Shown: positions 24,823-35,703 of the stretch, one piece after another
Layout of the letters: each line of letters opens with the position of its first letter
How positions within the stretch are numbered: position 1 is the first letter of the stretch
Assembly (NCBI GenBank): GCA_963691815.1
Contig: OY829655.1
Location: 15,310,765-15,374,764 of the forward strand
Direction: 5' to 3'
From: Echiichthys vipera
Taxonomy: Eukaryota > Chordata > Actinopteri > Perciformes > Trachinidae
Length of the DNA stretch: 64,000 nucleotides
The notes under the pieces: model-generated
Told to the model about the DNA's origin: nothing
The model's input: only the letters and a program-made list of their open reading frames with translations
The model's database searches: none
Made by a program: the position numbers and the translations under genes

Positions 24823-25036
24823 ATGTATTAATGTGTTGGCGCGCGGCTGCAGCAAGACGCACTGCAGAGCCAAACTCATCTCCTCGGTTCGTGGCTACCC
24901 TCGATAAATTGCATTAAATCAAACAAGGTATCAGATGATTAACATCTTGATATGGTTCTTCTAGTTGACAAAAGTTATCCCCTAACAGAATACCTAATAA
25001 CCCTGTTGGCAAACCCCGCTACAGAGCAAGAGCGCC

Positions 25037-25505
25037 GGTGTTGTGCCGTATTCAGCACCCCTCGCATTATAGGTGATATTCTGGATCAGAAGGCTGTTTT
25101 TTTCGACCTATAGGAGTAGTTTATATACAGGTAACCCACAACGGTCAGAACATTGGTTACTTACAGTCTTTAAACTATTTTAAAGAGTTTAAAATCACAA
25201 ACTTGGGTAATAGCGAACACAATACAACACCTTTTGTATGTTCTGTGGAAATATACTGCAGCCATAATTACAAAATGAAATAAATGGATCTTTTGAGCAA
25301 GTTGAATGTATTTGACTTAGCGTTTCCTAAATATAATTCCAGTTTTTCTTGCAACTAAAAGGGTTCAAAAGTGTGTGCTTTTAATGTGGTTACCTATATA
25401 TAAACTACTCCTATAGGTGGAAACAACAGCCTTCTGATCCAGAATATCACCTATAATGCGAGGGGGTGCATTTCACGGCAGGGGTGCTGAATACGGCACA
25501 ACACC
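25037..25505. mobile_element. Foldback (long inverted repeat) element
   Basis: Starts GGTGTTGTGCCGTATTCAGC and ends with its inverse. The arms extend inward for roughly 110 bp (25037 to about 25140 and about 25380 to 25505), including CTACTCCTATAGGT and its complement; the right arm has a small insertion near 25470. The centre is AT-rich and non-coding. It lies just beyond the Myb/SANT-like coding remnant of the host element. No target duplication was identified. Confidence 0.7.
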
Positions 25506-25586
25506 TGTCCAACACTGCGCACACGGGTCTCAGTGGAGCACTGCTTTGGGTTGACTGCCTCGGTTATTCTTTTCCATACAGCGTTT

Positions 25587-25715
25587 TTATGGGCCCTTTA
25601 TTCCACTCTTAAGACTGCCAAAAAGCACATCTTTATTTTGCTCCATCTCGGATGTCAGGATGCCGATCTCTGTGTCGGAAAAGTTTCTTTTCTTCCCAGT
25701 GTTTCTTCTCTCCAT
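25587..25715 (-). pseudogene. Myb/SANT-like protein remnant of a Harbinger element
   Basis: The minus-strand frame begins MERRNTGKKRNFSDTEIGIL, continues TSEMEQNKDVLFGSLKSGIK and stops after GP. After a frame shift the homologous reading resumes as HKNAVWKRITEAVN (about 25545-25590). The spaced pattern (K-R-N-F-S/T-E-I-L...E...LFG...W--I-EAVN) is that of Myb/SANT-like domains in the second protein of PIF/Harbinger transposons, which helps the transposase bind DNA and enter the nucleus. Only the first helices are left before the foldback element at 25505. Confidence 0.65.
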
Positions 25716-25937
25716 GTTTGACCTCAGTGGGCGAGGCCTCCAAAACAGGAATATTTAAGGGCGTAACATGTTAATGACGATCAAATTCAGCCGCCGCATT
25801 TATCAAGGCCCGCTCATTCGTACGCTGAGATTGGTCAGATACGAATGTTTCATTAATCACACGTGGGTCCTGTCATACGACCAATTCTGCGCTCAGATCT
25901 GCGCCTGTTTTTACGCAAGATTGATAAATGAGGCCCC

Positions 25938-26204
25938 TTGTGATGAGAGAGGTTCAGAATGTTCAGAATTGTAATGTCTGAGGCATGTTTTTGTTTGGTC
26001 TAAAGACGTCACCCAACCAAGGCTTAGCGCGTCCTGTCTCTTCCTCTAAAAGACAGGGCACGAGTTGGGTCGGTGTCATTTCTGTTAGGCTCTGGGTTTT
26101 GTGAGGAGGCAGGGATGAACGTATTTTTGTCTGCAGAAGAAAATGCTTTGTCAAAATAAACCACAGAGAAAAAGCTGATCCTGTTTGTTGATCTTTTATT
26201 GAGG
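25938..26204. other. Short non-coding spacer
   Basis: Between the Harbinger-like element and the L2 LINE. No recognised features. Confidence 0.35.
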
Positions 26205-26212
26205 AAATCCAT

Positions 26213-27641
26213 TTCCACAACATTAGCACTCCTGTATTAGATATGATTAACATGTCAGCAGGTTATGTACCACAGTCTTTTAAAGTAGCTGTAATTAAAC
26301 CTCTTCTTAAAAAGTCCAGTCTTGATCCAGAGGTTCTAGCCAACTATAGACCTATATCTAACCTTCCTTTTCTCTCTAAGATCCTTGAGAAAATAGTCGC
26401 CAATCAGCTGTGTGACTTTTTACATAATAATGAGATATTTGAGGACTTCCAGTCAGGATTTAGAATCAATCATAGCACTGAGACAGCACTGGTAAAAATT
26501 ACTAACAACCTTCTAATAGCTTCAGACAAAGGACTTGTCTCTGTACTTGTTTTACTAGATCTTAGTGCTGCCTTCAACACTATTGACCATCACATCCTGC
26601 TACAGAGACTGGAGCATCTAATTGGCATTAAAGGAACCGCATTAAGCTGGTTTAAGTCATATTTATCAGAAAGATGTCAGTTTGTACATGTTAACGACAA
26701 ATCCTTCATGCACACTAAAGTTAGTCACGGAGTTCCACAGGGTTCTGTCCTTTGACCGATTCTATTCACCTTATATATGCTTCCCTTAGGAAATATTATT
26801 AGGAAGCACTCCATAAATTTATGGAGTAAATGCACAATTGTATTTGTCGATCAAACCAGAAGAAACAGATCAGTTAGCTAAACTTCAAATGTGCGTTAAG
26901 GAAATAAAAAGCTGGATGACCTGCAATTTTCTGATGTTGAACTAAGATAAAACTGAAGTTATCGTACTTGGCCCCGAAGGCCTCCGAAACTCAATAGCTA
27001 AAGACATTGTTACTCTGGATGATGTTGTGTTGTCCTCCAGCACCACAGTAAGGAATCTGGCTGTTATTTTTGATCAGGATATGTCCTTTGATTCTCACAT
27101 AAAACTAACGACAAGGAATGCATATTTTCACCTGCGTAATATTGTGAAAATTAGGAACATTGTGTCTCAGAAAGATGCAGAAAAACTAGTCCATACATTT
27201 GTTACTTCTAGGCTGAACTACTGCAACTCCTTATTATCAGGCGGCTCCAATAAGTCTGTTAAGAGTCTCCAGTTGATCCAAAATGCCGCAGCTTGTGTAC
27301 TAACTAAAACAAATCGAAGAGAACATATTTCTCCTGTATTAGCTTCTTTGCACTGGCTACCTGTAAAATCTAGAATATAATTTAAAATCCTTCTCCTTAC
27401 GTACAAATCTCTTATTGGTCAGGTTCCGTTGTATCTTAAAGAGCTCATAGTACCGTATTACCCGACTAGATCGCTGCGCTCTGAGAATGCAAGGCTACTT
27501 GTCGTTCCTAGAGTCTCCAAAAATAAAATGGGAGGCAGAGCCTTCAGCTACCAACCTCCTCTCCTGTGGAACCAACTCCCAAGTGTTAGTCGGAATACAG
27601 ACACTGTCCCCATATTTAAGAGTAAACTTAAAACTTTTTGA
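26213..27641 (+). pseudogene. L2 ORF2 reverse transcriptase remnant
   Basis: Motifs in order: VIKPLLKK, ANYRPISNLPFLSKILEK, DFQSGFRINHSTETAL, LLDLSAAFNTIDHH (the second Asp of the usual AFD is now Asn), and SHGVPQGSVL followed by TGA at 26753, where a Gly codon is expected. The segment that should hold the YADD catalytic motif (about 26805-26840) is replaced by a perfect palindrome. Reading resumes with KSWMTCNF, KTEVIVLGPEG and TVRNLAVIFDQDMSFDSHIK, then RLNYCNSLLSG, ASLHWLPVKSRI and a stop at 27378-27380. The last part reads YLKELIVPYYPTRSLRS, then RAFSYQPPLLWNQLP and FKSKLKTF. In active L2 this enzyme copies LINE RNA at a nicked target; here it is dead. Confidence 0.9.
26808..26827. repeat. 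Perfect 20-bp palindrome at the lost YADD motif
   Basis: ACTCCATAAATTTATGGAGT is a perfect inverted repeat with no spacer. It lies where the L2 reading frame should encode the catalytic YADD block. Confidence 0.9.
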
Positions 27642-28080
27642 TAAAGCTTACAGCTAGGGCTTACGAGCCCTTAGCACTGTTGTTATTTTTTAAATGATTT
27701 TGTTCTGCTTAATATTCACACTACTATAGATATTATTATAGTTACTGTTGGTTGCTTGCTTCTCTGGAAGTGTGTCTGTCTGTCTGTCTTTGTCTCTCTC
27801 TGTCCATCTGTCCGTCTTTTCTCTCTTTCTCTCTCCTTTTCTTCTTCCCCAACCGGTCAAGACAGATGGCCGTCCTCCATAGAGCTGGGTCTGTCTGATG
27901 TTCCTGCCTGTAATAGGGAAGGTTTTCGTTGCCACCGTACTCTACGGGGGAATTTTTGGGTCTATGTAAAACATAAATAAGTCATAGAGTATGGTCTATA
28001 CCTAGTTTGTGAAGTGTCCTGAGATAACTTTTGTTATGATTTGGCACTATAAATAAAATTGAATTGAATTGAATTGAATT

Positions 28081-29210
28081 ATAATAGTGACATATTATAA
28101 GTATATTTCTGTGGCACTAAAATTATTCTACTTAAAATATACTTCCATTTTTTCGCAGTGATGAAATACACTGCAAATTAACTTTTATTATTAAAGAATA
28201 TTATACTTAAAGTGCATGCCTCTATGATACCTGAATTGTAATAGAAAGTTACTATAAAAGTGCATTTAAAATTCATTCAATTCATGTTAAATATGTTCAA
28301 TTGTACTGCAAGAGTGTTTCAAATGCTCCCAAATCATGATTTTCACTAATACAATTAAAGTTTGTAAAATGTTGTTTAATTTAACATACTATTTACACTT
28401 CAAGTATACATTCTAAGTATAATTGAAGTATACATGTTTTTATCAAAAGGGAATCATTATCATATTAAAAGAATTGTCAAACACACGCCAGCCAGGCCAT
28501 GCTGTAACTAATACTGCTGCATCTTATTATGAAAAAGTTTCTATTTATCCCTGTATGGACCTTTATGCTTATTACAGTATAAAAATAAAGGAACCCCATG
28601 CTTACATTTATCATTAAAACCAACAAATCCACTTCGCTGACCAGTAATGGTAGAGAAAACATGTTCTCAAACACTCAAGTGAAACACCACCCAGACAAAT
28701 GCTCTGCTATTTGTGAGCAATAACACCCATTAAAGGCCATGTCACATTGCCACATTAGATCATTTTCCACACAGCCTGATCTTATTGTTCAAATGTACAT
28801 TATTTTGAAAGTGGCTTCAGCTTCAGCAAGAACCAACATGCCAGACCTGACTTCAGAAGCCAGGATTAAAACATGTATTTTTCTCTACAGGCTTAATACG
28901 TTTCAGATCTGTATGCACCTGTAACTGCAATCATGTCAGTGATCGTGAAAACAGATCAGTTCAGTTTCAGATCAGTTCATTTCACCTAGTTGTCAGGCAT
29001 TGGACGGACTGTCTTGACAAGGGTATGAAGGTTCAACTGACAGAACGGTCAGCAGCCATGCTGCATGCCAAGTGCTGCTACATTGCATTTAGGTTGCATC
29101 AAAGTTAAGAAGGGATGGGAGGGGTGGGGTGAATAACAGACGACCACCGGTCATTTAAAAATAACGATAAGGAGTTTCCACTGCTGTCAGTGATAAAACA
29201 ATAGACCTAT

Positions 29211-29301
<91 letters not shown>

Positions 29302-29302
29302 G

Positions 29303-29342
<40 letters not shown>

Positions 29343-30639
29343 GAATAGTGAATGGATAGGTAGATATATATATATAGTACCAGTCAAAAGTTTCCCATTC
29401 AAGTGAATGAGAAAGCGTGTCCAAACTGGTTCAGTTATTTTTATATTTTTGATGGCTGATGGTTGGTTGGAAGTCTACTGATTTGCTGAAAATATTCAGT
29501 GGACCTTTACCTCACAGTAAACTGATGCAAGATGCACATACTGTACATGTAGTTCAGCAGCTTGCTTGAATATGAGAATATCAAAAAAAAGAAAATGAGA
29601 TAATGACACCTGGATGAATGCTTGCAGCTATACTGTACCGCAGTCCCAGAAAGGACGCAAATTCAAGAGGGAGAAGACAATGTCAGAGTGACCGGCGAAA
29701 GCCAAGATTCACTTTCACGTTCCTGTCTGAGCACATGGAGAATGAAGACCTCACTAATCAAATTCTGTCTGATGTGATAGGAGCGAATTGAACCAGAGAC
29801 TCCTTGGCTCCTCTTTGATTAAAATGATGGCAATGTTAAATCACTGGCACACTAATCTATTTTGAAACCAAGGGAACACCAGCACTGAGACAGGGCATAT
29901 GAAATATTTACCTGTTGTATCCTGTGAATCATTGAAAAACTTCTCATCGGCATGTTAGTCAACCACATGGACTAATTGGATTCACTGAAAGAGATGGCCA
30001 TGTATTAATGACTTTTCCTTTTCTGTGTCTTGTGTCTCACCCCTGAGCATTAGTGAGAAATACGACACAGCTGTCACTGCTACTGAGAAATGAAACATGT
30101 GGGTCTCACATTACCACACACCCCGTCTTCTTTATCCTGCTCAGATAGATCACTACAGTGTGTCTGGTGTACCTTTCTCTCCACAGCACTGTCAGCTCTG
30201 GTAATTGACTCTTGCAGTCTGTGCTGCACCGTCTACTACATGGCATCTCAGGCTCCACACCCAATTACAGGCTGCAGCTCCCTGATGGGCTGAGGTGGAT
30301 GACCAGGGGGGAAGCGAGGCTGGGGTGGTGGAGTGCAGTATTATTAGTCTTTGATGTGGAACTGAGAGTGAGGTTGACAAATACAGGCACACCTGCATAT
30401 CAGTGGCATACCCCCATAAAACTATTAACTTAATAAAGTGGTTATGCCACAGTATCGACACAGGCCTCAGGATTTTAGTATAGAACTATTTTAACACCCA
30501 GAATACATTGTTGACTTGTCAATTTAATCAATTAGCTTACTCACTTTTGTAGAAGTTGAATGTGAAGGCAGCAAGAGCATCTGTCCTGCTGCATTTATCT
30601 GCTGTGTAACGCAACAGATTGGGTTGAAATTCAATTTTC
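28081..30639. other. Non-coding stretch
   Basis: 28081-28440 is AT-rich with repeated AAGTATAC/ATACTT words, like 23880-24260. The remainder is unique-looking and contains the (GATA)n tract. No gene was recognised. Confidence 0.4.
29213..29340. repeat. (GATA)n microsatellite
   Basis: About 32 GATA units with a single GGTA interruption near 29301. Confidence 0.97.
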
Positions 30640-30934
30640 ACTCTATTTTTTAATTTTACACACACAGGCCCGAAATACACACACATACTCAGACAGGACC
30701 TATATACATGCAACTAATGGAGAGATGTTAGAGCAAGGGGGCTGCCAGTGACCGGCGCCCCGAGCAGTTGGGGGTTCGGTGCCTTGCTCAACAGCACCGA
30801 GGCAGTGCCCAGGAGATGAACTGGCACCTCTCCAGCCACAATTCCACGCTCCATTCATGGTCCACACAGGGACTCGAACCAGCGACCCTTCAGTTCCCAG
30901 CCAAGTCACCTATGGACTGAGCTACTGCTGCCCC
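30640..30934 (-). mobile_element. tRNA-derived SINE (type 2)
   Basis: On the minus strand the head is GGGGCAGCAGTAGCTCAGTC, with a tRNA-like A box (TAGCTCAGTCCATAGG) and a good B box (GGTTCGAGTCC). The body contains GAGCAAGGCACCGAACCCCC and AACTGCTCGGGGCGCC. It ends in a region with GTATTTCGGGCCTGTGTGTG and an AT-rich tail. These internal RNA polymerase III promoter boxes identify a tRNA-derived SINE common in percomorphs. Its 3' end differs from the SINEs at 31380 and 45516, so it probably used a different LINE partner. Confidence 0.8.
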
Positions 30935-31365
30935 AAGAGAAGTGTTTCCTCATGGCCACCAGGCACGGCTCAAACTGCCAATGATAGGGCACCAATGGTC
31001 AGTGGCGGCCTGTCAAAGATAATACCCATCACTAGGTTGGCTGTGTTTGCCAGAAGGAATGCCTGAGCAGTAGTCTTTTTATTTTGCATGCAAGTGTTTC
31101 ACTTCCTCCTTTTTCAGCCTAAAACTTTCTATAAAGAAAATTCTGGCATTATTACAACTGCTATATGTAATTTATAACATTCTACTCAAGTAATTGCTGA
31201 CATCTAGCCAGATTTCTTGGAGGAAAAATCAAAAGTGATCATTTTCAAATTCTATTCCTCATTACATAGAAAAACAATGTGCTCAACCAATAACTATACA
31301 TAAGGAAGTGAAAAGTTGAACATAGTATGTCTTCATTGTCATTGTTCCGGATGCATAGTGGCTCT
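30935..31365. other. Non-coding stretch
   Basis: No recognised features. Confidence 0.35.
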
Positions 31366-31379
31366 CAAATGCATAAGAT

Positions 31380-31720
31380 CCAACCATCCATCATCCATCA
31401 TCTTCAACTGCTTGACCCTAACGGGGTTGCGGGGGGTTGGAGCCCATCCCAGCTGACATTTGGCATGAGGCGGGGTACACCCTGGACAGGAAGCAAGACG
31501 ATCACATAGACAGAGACCAGGTAACCAATTTAGGATCATCAATTAACCTTAAAACGTGCATGTCTTTGGACTGTGCGAGGAAGCCAGAGAACCAGGAGAG
31601 AAACCACGCAGACATGTAGAGAACATGCAAACTCCACACAGTGGGGCCCCAGCCGGGACTCGAAACAGGAACCCTCTTGCTGTGAGGTGATGGTGATAAC
31701 CACACCACACCACCTGCTGC
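31380..31720 (-). mobile_element. tRNA-derived SINE (type 1), with target duplication
   Basis: Minus-strand SINE. It has a B-box-like TTTCGAGTCCC in the head, a body with GAGTTTGCATGTTCTC and CCAAAGACATGCAC, and a 3' end of GTTGAAGATGATGGATGATG type. Flanks CAAATGCATAAGAT (31366-31379) and CAAATGTACAAGAT (31721-31734) match at 12 of 14 positions, as expected for an aged target duplication. The 3' end resembles that of the RTE-like LINE at 55740-55795. Confidence 0.8.
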
Positions 31721-31734
31721 CAAATGTACAAGAT

Positions 31735-33079
31735 ATAAAATAATAATAAAAAACATAGAAACTGTTCATACATTCACACATGCACACAATGTGCCTATGT
31801 ATGCCGCCTTATCATATTATAAGATATTGCACAGACTAAGAATTATAAAAAACATTATCCATCAATATATCAGTATTACACAGAGGTGGTAGGTAACGTC
31901 TTGGTGTTACTCACCACTGAGGTCACTGAGGTCTGGACTTTGGTATTATTTTCCAAGGTGTAATAAAAGCTGTGAACTAATCACCTAAAGATAACTTAAC
32001 TTTTGTGTGGCAAAATGCATTGTATTAACCATGAGATAACATTTGGTGATCATTGATTCTCTGCATGAACCCAATTGGACCCAACTTGACCCGTCGGTCA
32101 GACTTTAATTTCTCAAAATTCCCTCAAGCTTGAATTGGGTGAGTTTTGCACAAATTCCCTGTTGTATTTATTAATTTTAAATGCAGACCTTATTGTCTGT
32201 TTAACGTCATGTCAATGTCATGTGTGGGCCTTTGTAGCCCTGTGTGTGAATGCCATCCCCTTTATAAATGAGCAATGGAAATCAGGCTCAGGGCTTGAAA
32301 ACTGCTGCCAGGGCTTGGGCTCAGGTCTGGCTTGTCTAGTGATTTATTTATTTGTATTTGTTATTTTCTTTATCTGTTATTCATGTCACCCGCTCGCTGT
32401 GTTTATATTGTATATAACTTGAATAAAATGTAAAGAAAAATGAAATAAAAAACAAAATAAAAAAACTACACAATCTTTGCTCAACACGATGGCTTCCTGA
32501 TCATGGCATGACACAGGCTTGAGGAAACTGGACAGAGAGCTGAATCTAAGTGACAGGTAAGCTAACTAGAGAATTTGACAAGTGGGATGTTCACAGTTCA
32601 TTCATCCGCAGGCATCATCTGGTGAATACAGTTCCCGTGCAGTCCGGCTATGTTGAACAGTTATCATAATTCATCATGCCAACTAGAGGTTGCGTCTTGG
32701 AGGTACCCCAATATAAATTGACCCTAACTTTCTTCACATACAGACACATACAGTATAAAAGTACTATTTCAGTCAAACCTAAACCTCCTTGAAGGGGAGA
32801 GATGGACATTTATGGGAATTATTTTTTATACACTTTGGCTGGAGAGACAAGTGAGGAATCCCAGAGAACGGGGCAGACAGTAGGGATAATTTCTCTTTAC
32901 TTGAACATTTTAACAAGTCATTGTCAACATTCATTTGCAGATGTGCTTGTAATCCTTTTAGCCTTTTCTTTACTTCCAGATTGTGCATTATTCCTTGCAA
33001 CATTTAACCTGATTCTAATGTTTCTACAGATAATTTATACTAGTGCCCAATGACATGGTTTGAAAGCTATTATTATCTA
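31735..33079. other. Non-coding stretch
   Basis: AT-rich DNA. A 95-codon plus-strand frame at 32135-32422 with a hydrophobic end has no family features. Nothing else was recognised. Confidence 0.35.
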
Positions 33080-33612
33080 ATTTTTGCTCTCCAAAGGTCT
33101 TAAAATCCCTAAATAGAGATTAGGTAAGTTACCTTTGCCCCCTTGCAAGCTCAGTTTTTGTATCTCTTTTTCTATAAGCCTGCGTGTGGTCCTGCAGTAT
33201 TGTACAGTACATATATTGTCTAGCGGAAGTGTGCTTTCAGTGTAGAGTTCAGTGTGGTGATGGCCGTAGGGTAGAAACTGATCATTAGTGGTTTGCACTT
33301 TGTTGGACCTGTAGCCCTTTCCTGGGGGCAGAAGGACAAACTGGTGATGGGCAGGGTGAGTTGGGTCCTTAAGATGCAGGATGATTTTTGCAGGCAACCC
33401 GAGTTATAGATTTCTTCCAGTGCAGGCAGATGTCTACTGGTGTTCTCCAGGGCTGTGTAGATGACTCTCTGCAGAGTCTTCTTGTAAGCCACAGAACTGT
33501 TGCCATACCCACATAAAATCCCATGTTTCAAGAAACTCTCAATGGAGCAGCAGTAGAAGGACACTAGCAGCTGTTGCAGAGTGACTTTCCTGAGTATTCT
33601 GCCTTCTTAAAG
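33080..33612 (-). mobile_element. LINE fragment (RT C-terminus), clade uncertain
   Basis: The minus-strand reading contains LVSFYCCSIESFL, ALQ-like 'KTLQRVIYTA', then LPALEEIYNS, and in a second frame LKDPTHPAHHQFVLLPPGK. It returns to the first frame for FYPTAITTLNSTLK and a stop at 33220. This is the C-terminal domain of a jockey-superfamily LINE found in fish genomes. The two frame changes compensate each other. The catalytic RT motifs are upstream of the fragment and missing. Confidence 0.6.
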
Positions 33613-33825
33613 AGAACTTCTGTATTTGTCAACCTGGACTCTATTTTCCTATGTATTTGTGTCCAAGTGGCATATGGAAACAACCTTTTAAAGGCAAACC
33701 AATAATATACATCAATTAAAGCAATTCTTACTGTTCTTGCATGTCTCAAAGCAATTCCCTCCAAAGTCCCACCCTCTTCCCCCTGCCTGACCTCTGACGC
33801 TCCCCAGACACATGCACTGAGAGAA

Positions 33826-34051
33826 ATGCTGTGTTCGAGTGCAATGGGAAGTCTGAAATTTTGGACCTCCAACTAGGCAAAAAAGTGCACTGGAAGGCCT
33901 GTCAAAGTGAACCTCTTACTAGCGAATGTGTGGTAGGTCAATCTCCCCGGAATTGACCAGCAGGAGGTTACACTTTGACAGGTATTCCAGTGCACTTTGC
34001 CCAGTTGGAGGTCCAAAATTTCAGACTTCCCATGGCACTGGAACACAGCAT
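33826..34051. mobile_element. 226-bp foldback hairpin (MITE-like)
   Basis: Left arm starts ATGCTGTGTTCGAGTGC; the right arm inverted starts ATGCTGTGTTCCAGTGC. The arms stay paired for about 90 bp, including GGGAAGTCTGAAATTTTGGA and CTCCAACT, with a few mismatches and a 4-nt length difference. The loop of about 40 nt contains GGTCAATCTCCCCGGAATTG. No coding capacity. No clear target duplication was found. It is either a foldback MITE or a duplicated-inverted segment; its transcript would form a long hairpin. Confidence 0.8.
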
Positions 34052-34734
34052 GAGCAGGGCAAGTGAAACGGAGCGACACATAACCGGTAGGAAGCTCAGC
34101 AAATCATTTTATTCGGACTGAATAAAATGATTGGTCAGACATTTATCTGAAATAAATATGAATTTAATATTGATGAGTTTACATTTTAGTGTGCCCTATG
34201 CCTATTAGGAGCATCTGAAGATTACAAAAGAAAAGAGTAAAAATGCCAGAAAGGTAAGAATTTCTTTAAAAGGGCTTGTTTTTTTGGCAGGTTGTGATTG
34301 TTATTTTAAACATCTGACTATATTATAAAAAGATGGTGAATTGGTGGTGAATAAATGGCAGAACTTGAGTGGAAGAGAGAGGAGCGCCATTGGGGATAAT
34401 TTTTTTGTGTTGGAGTACAAAAAGTGTAGATCTGTGTTACTGTATCTAAAGACTTTTAATAAAAAACAATGGTTTGTGTTTTTGCATTTCTGAGTCGTGC
34501 CAACAAAATGTCAAGTTACAGTTTGCGCAGCTTCATAAACTAGAATGTGACCTTTGGAAGCGGACAGAGTGAAGCTGTGGCTAGTGGCTAATAATTGATC
34601 CTAACACTCCGGATACACAGTTCCATTAAAGCTAAAACACTAAACCACTAGAGTTAAAAAACTGCAGATCACTGATTGGTCAGAGAGAATTGTCACTAGA
34701 ATTGTCAGTTGTGTTACTCTAAATAGCTAAACTG
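34052..34734. other. Non-coding stretch
   Basis: No recognised features. Confidence 0.35.
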
Positions 34735-34742
34735 CCATCAAT

Positions 34743-35695
34743 TAGTGCTGTCACAATACCAAAAATATGACTAGGTTATGATACCTGCCTAACATATCTC
34801 GATACCAATACTGAAACGATACCACGGCGTAAAACTAAAATATCATCAAAAGTAATGGAATAAAATATTGCAACAGAATATGGAACTTAAAATTATTTAT
34901 TTATTTTAATTAATTAAAACACTTAAACCTAAGAAGTAAAAACAAAACATGTATTTTTTTAAAGCTGCTGAATTAGATTTGTCACAGAATATGGACATGT
35001 TCGTTACTATCTGGACAATTATTTGGCCAATGTAAGGTTATTGGCGTTTAGTTGTCTATTAGCATACTTGAACACCAGCACATTATGGCAACGTTAATGT
35101 CACCAAGGCAAGGCAAGGAATCTTTATTTATATAGCACATTTCATAACCTGACTCTAGCCAGATGAATTTCGTTCCGCTTTGCTTCACTGATCCATCTAT
35201 GATCTCTCGACTGGGAAGCGATTTCAGGAGGCTGGGCCTTATCAAAAATCCTTGCATTTGATTGGAATAACCACTTGTCCGTCATTTTATTGACGTGCTA
35301 CTTCAACCACTCACATCGAAACCAATACGTGACACTGATGAGTGACGAAGGAAAAACCAACAGCCGACATCGTTTCCACCAACAAAAGAGGTGTCCTTGG
35401 GCTTGCCTTTTCTGACAGCAAAGTCTACTTCCATATTTCGCTCCGTGTGTCTGTTTTTTCAACAAGCCGAGGATGGTCGGCAGGAGCACTCTAGCCACTG
35501 TCACTCATGTCTGTCGCGCTCTCTGACTGTCTGTTACTATGAAACAAGGCCCCCTCTGGCTGCAGGCAGTGAGGAAGCAGAGAGGAGCTGCACAAAGTTC
35601 ATACAGTACCAATACTAATAAAATGTAAAAAAGTATTGTTTCTAACGGCTGGGTACGGCGGTAGTTTTCTAGTATCGGTATACCGTGCAAAACTA
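34743..35695. mobile_element. Non-autonomous hAT transposon, 8-bp target duplication
   Basis: Left end TAGTGCTGTCACAATACC; inverted right end TAGTTTTGCACGGTATACC. Both are followed by CGATACC/CGATAC-type subterminal words. The flanking octamer CCATCAAT is identical at 34735-34742 and 35696-35703, the standard hAT duplication. The 953-bp interior has no recognisable transposase and holds a short L2-type tail. Part of the interior (35390-35620) is CpG- and CT-richer than the ends. Confidence 0.8.
35104..35142 (-). repeat. L2-type 3' tail scrap
   Basis: On the minus strand, TGCTATATAAATAAAG followed by TTCCTTGCCTTGCCTTGG is the terminal box and simple tail of an L2-group element (compare 13440-13470). 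Only about 40 bp remain, inside the hAT element. Confidence 0.55.
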
Positions 35696-35703
35696 CCATC
35701 AAT

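Larger units (their letters stand above)
24467..25937 (-). mobile_element. Harbinger-like DNA transposon with nested insertions
   Basis: The left end GGGCCCTCATTTATCAA and the inverted right end GGGGCCTCATTTATCAA match at 16 of 17 positions. A minus-strand Myb/SANT-like coding remnant near the right end fits the accessory DNA-binding protein that PIF/Harbinger elements carry beside their transposase. The element also contains a 469-bp foldback insertion and a short SINE/RTE-type tail fragment. I could not find a clean flanking target duplication. No DDE transposase is visible, so it is non-autonomous. Confidence 0.65.
26205..28080 (+). mobile_element. 5'-truncated L2 LINE, inactive
   Basis: Contains most of an L2-type RT and the ORF2 C-terminus (to 27641). 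The 3' UTR holds CCGGTCAAGACAGATGGCCG and GATTTGGCACTATAAATAAA, with a tail of ATTGA units (28053-28080), all typical of fish L2. The endonuclease and ORF1 are missing. The RT has several stops and has lost its YADD motif, so this copy cannot move. Confidence 0.9.

Noticed and set aside
24616..24831. 71-codon plus-strand frame ending in a Pro/Arg-rich tail
   Set aside because: The tail is the translated SINE/RTE 3' end inside the Harbinger-like element.
29213..29340. CRISPR-like regular repetition
   Set aside because: It is a plain GATA microsatellite with no spacers, and the genome is vertebrate.
30880..30934. Functional tRNA gene
   Set aside because: The A and B boxes belong to the head of a SINE; the cloverleaf is not complete and a SINE body follows.
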